In this document: one piece after another, positions 49,436 through 51,955 of the stretch
How positions within the stretch are numbered: position 1 is the first letter of the stretch
Layout of the letters: each line of letters opens with the position of its first letter
Notes under the pieces: generated by a model
The model's input: the letters and a program-made list of their open reading frames with translations, nothing else
Database searches by the model: none
What the model was told of the DNA's origin: nothing
Program-made: the position numbers and the translations under genes
From: Clostridia bacterium
GTDB taxonomy: Bacteria > Bacillota > Clostridia > Oscillospirales > Acutalibacteraceae
Reading direction: 5' to 3'
Assembly (NCBI GenBank): GCA_017396515.1
Contig: JAFQLV010000054.1
Coordinates: 1 to 51,955, forward strand
Length of the DNA: 51,955 bases

Positions 49436-50932
49436 TTATTTCATTATTGAATAGTAGACCTCATTAAGCTTGAGCTCACGCTTGAAATCGGCAATATTTG
49501 TGTTTTTGCCGATAACAACAGCTTCAATGCCCATAGCTGCAGCCCAATCGCACATCTGCTTTGAGGTCAGGTCATAGCTGAAGGCTGTATGGTGTGCACC
49601 GCCTGCTGTGAGCCATGCTTCACAGCCTGTGTAGAAATCAGGCTTGGGTACCCAGAAGTTTGTGGCGGTGGGAAGTGAGGGCATTTCCTTTTCTGTCTTT
49701 ATGCAGTCCACCTCATTGATGATAAGGCGGAAGCGATGGCCTAAATCGATAAGTGAGCAGGCAATGCCTTCGCCCTGCTTGCTTGTGAAAACAAGTCTTG
49801 CCGGGTCTTCTCTGTCACCCATTGAAAGAGGCTTGCACTTAATGCCGATTTCTCCGTCTGCAATTGAGGGACATATTTCAAGCATATGAGCCTGCAGAAT
49901 ACCCTCCTTGCCGGGAACGAGATTATATGTATAGTCCTCAAGCATTGAGGTACCCTTGGCATCCTTCATACCCTCGGTCATAATCTTCATAAGGCGCACC
50001 ATAGCGGCAACCTTCCAGTCACCCTCTGCACCGAAGCCGTAGCCCTTTTCCATAAGGCGCTGAATAGCAAGACCGGGAAGCTGTTTGAGTGCACCCAGGT
50101 CACCGAAGTGAGTTACTATTGCCTGATAATTTTTCTCTTTAAGAAAACGCTCAAAGCCAAGCTCTATGCCTGCCTGTACCTCAACATGCTTACGGAATTC
50201 GGCAGGGTCCCTGCCCTCAAGAATGATATTGTATTTTTCATAATATTCGTCTGTAAGAGCATTGATATCACTTTGTGAAACAGCCTCAACAGCCTGAGCA
50301 ATTTCGTTGACGGGGTATGCATCAATTTCCCAGCCGAATTTAAGCTGAGCTTCAACCTTGTCACCCTCTGTAACGGCAACATTGCGCATATTATCGGCAA
50401 CACGCATAACACGAAGATGTGAGCTTTCGGCAATACCTACGGCAGTTCTCATCCAAGCGGCAATTTTTTCTATTACAGCCTTATTTGTCCAGTGGCCTAC
50501 AACAGTTTCTCTTTCGATACCCATGCGTGAGAGTATGTGTGCATACTCTCTGTCACCGTGAGCTGACTGATTTTCATTCATAAAGTCCATATCAATTGTG
50601 TCATAGGGAATTTCTTCATTGAACTGTGTATGCAGATGAAGCAGAGGCTTCTTATACTCCTGATGACCTAAAATCCATGACTTGGCAGGTGAGAAGGTGT
50701 GCATCCATGTGATAACACCTGCACATTCCTCGTCAACATTAGCCTCGTTAAAGGTCTTTCTGATAAGCTCGTTTGTTATAAGAGTAGGCTTCCACACTAC
50801 CTCAAAGGGAAGTATACCGCTTTTGTTAAGCTCCTCTACAATAATTTTTGAATGGTCTGCAACATGGCTCAGGCACTCGTCACCGTAAAGATCCTGTGAG
50901 CCTGTGCAAAACCAGAATTTATATGCTGTCAT
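49436..50932 (-). CDS. araA: L-arabinose isomerase
   Basis: 498 residues, standard length. It converts L-arabinose to L-ribulose in the cytoplasm with Mn. The start KFWFCTGSQDLYGDECL, the substrate region GVITWMHTFSPAKSWI, LLHLHTQFNEEIPY, and the metal-binding glutamates and histidines in GAEGDWKVAA, TSMLEDYTYN, HMLEICPSI and GGAHHTAFSYD are conserved. AAGGAGGA lies 6 nt before the ATG. It has a good promoter and is followed by the kinase gene. No AraR operator was recognised. Confidence 0.95.
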   Translation of the reverse strand: MTAYKFWFCTGSQDLYGDECLSHVADHSKIIVEELNKSGILPFEVVWKPTLITNELIRKTFNEANVDEECAGVITWMHTFSPAKSWILGHQEYKKPLLHLHTQFNEEIPYDTIDMDFMNENQSAHGDREYAHILSRMGIERETVVGHWTNKAVIEKIAAWMRTAVGIAESSHLRVMRVADNMRNVAVTEGDKVEAQLKFGWEIDAYPVNEIAQAVEAVSQSDINALTDEYYEKYNIILEGRDPAEFRKHVEVQAGIELGFERFLKEKNYQAIVTHFGDLGALKQLPGLAIQRLMEKGYGFGAEGDWKVAAMVRLMKIMTEGMKDAKGTSMLEDYTYNLVPGKEGILQAHMLEICPSIADGEIGIKCKPLSMGDREDPARLVFTSKQGEGIACSLIDLGHRFRLIINEVDCIKTEKEMPSLPTATNFWVPKPDFYTGCEAWLTAGGAHHTAFSYDLTSKQMCDWAAAMGIEAVVIGKNTNIADFKRELKLNEVYYSIMK

Positions 50933-50963
50933 AATATATCCTCCTTGGAAATTAATTTATTTT

Positions 50964-50992
50964 ATGATATCATTTTATAAAAAGATTGTCAA
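50964..50992 (-). promoter_or_regulatory. Promoter of araAB
   Basis: On the minus strand: TTGACA (complement of 50987-50992), 17-nt spacer, TATCAT (complement of 50964-50969). Confidence 0.82.
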
Positions 50993-51093
50993 CACAGAGA
51001 GCCTTTCAAATTATGAAAATCAGCGACAGTTGTACTCTGCCGAGGATATAAAATCTTTGCGGTAAAGAAAGCATGACAGTATTATTTTTTGTC

Positions 51094-51122
51094 TTGACAA
51101 ACATAAAATATAGTGTTAATAT
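51094..51122 (+). promoter_or_regulatory. Promoter of the FMN riboswitch-ribU transcript
   Basis: TTGACA at 51094-51099, 17-nt spacer, TAATAT at 51117-51122; the riboswitch begins 15 bp later. Confidence 0.75.
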
Positions 51123-51136
51123 AAAAGCACAAAATA

Positions 51137-51251
51137 TCTTCAGGGCGAGGTGCAATTCCTCACCGGCGGTAACAGCCCGCGAGCCAAGCAACAGCTTAGT
51201 GCAGATTCGGTGTAATTCCGAAGCCGACGGTATAGTCCGGACGAAAGAAGA
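51137..51251 (+). ncRNA. FMN riboswitch (RFN element)
   Basis: The conserved parts of the RFN element are present in order: P1 TCTTC/GAAGA, CAGGGCGAGGTGCAATTCC, TCACCGGCGGTAA, CAGCCCGCGAGCC, GCAGATTCGGTGTAATTCC, GAAGCCGACGGTATAGTCC and GGACGAAAGAAG. It binds FMN and, when FMN is plentiful, lets the downstream hairpin terminate transcription, so riboflavin uptake falls. Confidence 0.96.
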
Positions 51252-51274
51252 CAAATGCTTTTTACAGTATTTTT

Positions 51275-51303
51275 GCCCTTGGTGTTTTTGCCGAGGGCTT
51301 TTT
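51275..51303 (+). terminator. Riboswitch-controlled intrinsic terminator
   Basis: GCCCTTGG (51275-51282) pairs with CCGAGGGC (51291-51298) with one G-U pair, then TTTTT. It lies between the aptamer and the ribosome binding site, as expected for transcriptional control. Confidence 0.8.
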
Positions 51304-51333
51304 GTTTGTCACCCTGACAAAAGGAGAATAATT

Positions 51334-51927
51334 ATGAAAAAAAGAAAAAAAGAAGAAGAATTATTGATTGCCGTTTGCGTAAGTGCAATGCTCGGTGCAA
51401 TCGGATTTGTGCTTATGCTGCTTGAATTTCCCGTTGCCCCCATTCCTGCAGCGGCACACCTTAAAATGGATTTAAGCGATATCCCTGCCCTTTTCGGAGC
51501 AATTGTTTACGGCCCTGTTGCAGGTGTAGTAACGGAGTTTATCAAAAATGCTCTTGAGCTTGCCGTCAAGGGCTTCGGCACACAGATGGGCTTCGGCAAC
51601 CTTATGAATTTTACAGTAGGCTGTGCCTTTGTTGTGCCCTTTTCCCTTGTGTACCGTTCATTAAAAAAGAAGGAAAAGGAAACAAAAGGCATTGTTCTCG
51701 GCAGCATCATAGGCTTTCTTTCCATTGTACTTATCGGACTCGGTGCAAATTATGTAATTGCTCCCCTGTTTTTCAAATACTTCCTCGGTGTTGTTATTGA
51801 CGATGCATCCCTCTGGGCAGCTGTGGGCACTGCAACTATAATCAACGCAGTCAAGGGTGTTCTTCTGAGCATTGTCAGCGTACCGATTATTAAGGGGATT
51901 GTTACAAGGATTAAGGGAATCGCTTGA
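51334..51927 (+). CDS. ribU: Riboflavin transporter substrate-binding subunit (ECF S-component RibU)
   Basis: 197 residues from the ATG that follows AAAGGAG; the frame is open further upstream only because it runs through the riboswitch. About six membrane helices. The RibU motif LKMDLSDIPALFGAIVYGP followed by VTEFIKNALEL is clear, and the N-terminus is a Lys/Glu-rich cytoplasmic stretch. RibU captures riboflavin and works with the shared ECF energising module (EcfA, EcfA', EcfT), which is not in the window. The FMN riboswitch directly upstream supports riboflavin as substrate. A period-7 repeat begins right after its stop. Confidence 0.94.
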   Translation: MKKRKKEEELLIAVCVSAMLGAIGFVLMLLEFPVAPIPAAAHLKMDLSDIPALFGAIVYGPVAGVVTEFIKNALELAVKGFGTQMGFGNLMNFTVGCAFVVPFSLVYRSLKKKEKETKGIVLGSIIGFLSIVLIGLGANYVIAPLFFKYFLGVVIDDASLWAAVGTATIINAVKGVLLSIVSVPIIKGIVTRIKGIA

Positions 51928-51955
51928 AAAATGCAAAATGCAAAATGCTAAATGC
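51928..51955 (+). repeat. Period-7 repeat starting at the stop codon of ribU
   Basis: Four units directly after the TGA stop: AAAATGC, AAAATGC, AAAATGC, TAAATGC. It continues to the window end and may run further. Confidence 0.75.

Noticed and set aside
51073..51333. Coding extension upstream of ribU
   Set aside because: This stretch is the promoter and FMN riboswitch; the open frame is accidental.

Overview
The window looks like chromosomal DNA of an anaerobic, Gram-positive gut Clostridium relative, most likely of the Oscillospirales/Ruminococcaceae group. This is inferred from gene content: an oxygen-sensitive class III ribonucleotide reductase, pyruvate formate-lyase with its activase, an anaerobic sulfatase maturase, an FMN-riboswitch-controlled ECF riboflavin transporter, BspA-type leucine-rich repeat and BIG2-rich secreted proteins without outer-membrane features, and many hydrolases for plant or host glycans. 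No phage, plasmid, transposase or CRISPR gene was seen.

Layout. 1-2.4 kb: 3' end of nrdD, fused to a thioredoxin-like domain, followed by trxB. 2.4-4.9 kb: a secreted GH30 glycosidase, an unknown protein and tRNA-Val(GAC). 4.95-11.3 kb (minus strand): sfsA and a methionine/folate cluster (ACT protein, UPF0210 protein, metF, a free-standing methionine synthase activation domain, and metH lacking that domain). 11.4-17.8 kb: LRR surface protein, convergent GH27 and GH4 alpha-galactosidases, and a metallophosphoesterase. 17.9-24 kb: an AT-rich tandem duplication of a four-gene ABC transporter operon (two permeases, ATPase, secreted protein), both copies ending in the same hairpin. 24.2-30 kb: methyltransferase, phosphotransferase, DUF6483-like protein, and a five-helix membrane sulfatase whose stop codon overlaps the start of its radical SAM maturase. 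30-33 kb: a palindromic MITE-like element, proC, mscL, a radical SAM protein and an array of short hairpins with a constant 9-nt linker. 33-42 kb: a secreted SGNH hydrolase with eight BIG2 domains, a D-Ala-D-Ala carboxypeptidase homologue lacking its catalytic serine, a phosphoesterase, a membrane HTH regulator, GH20 and a Na/Pi symporter. 42.4-45.5 kb: pyruvate formate-lyase split into a body and a separate glycyl-radical subunit, plus pflA. 45.6-51 kb: Gly-rich membrane protein, secreted esterase, araB and araA. 51.1-51.9 kb: FMN riboswitch and ribU.

How the genes fit together. The glycosidases (GH30, GH27, GH4, GH20), esterases, sulfatase and araBA point to a glycan degrader that feeds mixed-acid fermentation through PFL. 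The met cluster provides B12-dependent methionine synthesis, with reductive reactivation on a separate polypeptide.

The most unusual features are the split PFL, the duplicated ABC operon, the hairpin array at 32.85-33.05 kb, and period-7 repeats that begin at or within about 10 nt of the stop codons of five genes. All assignments come from reading the sequence; no database search was run.
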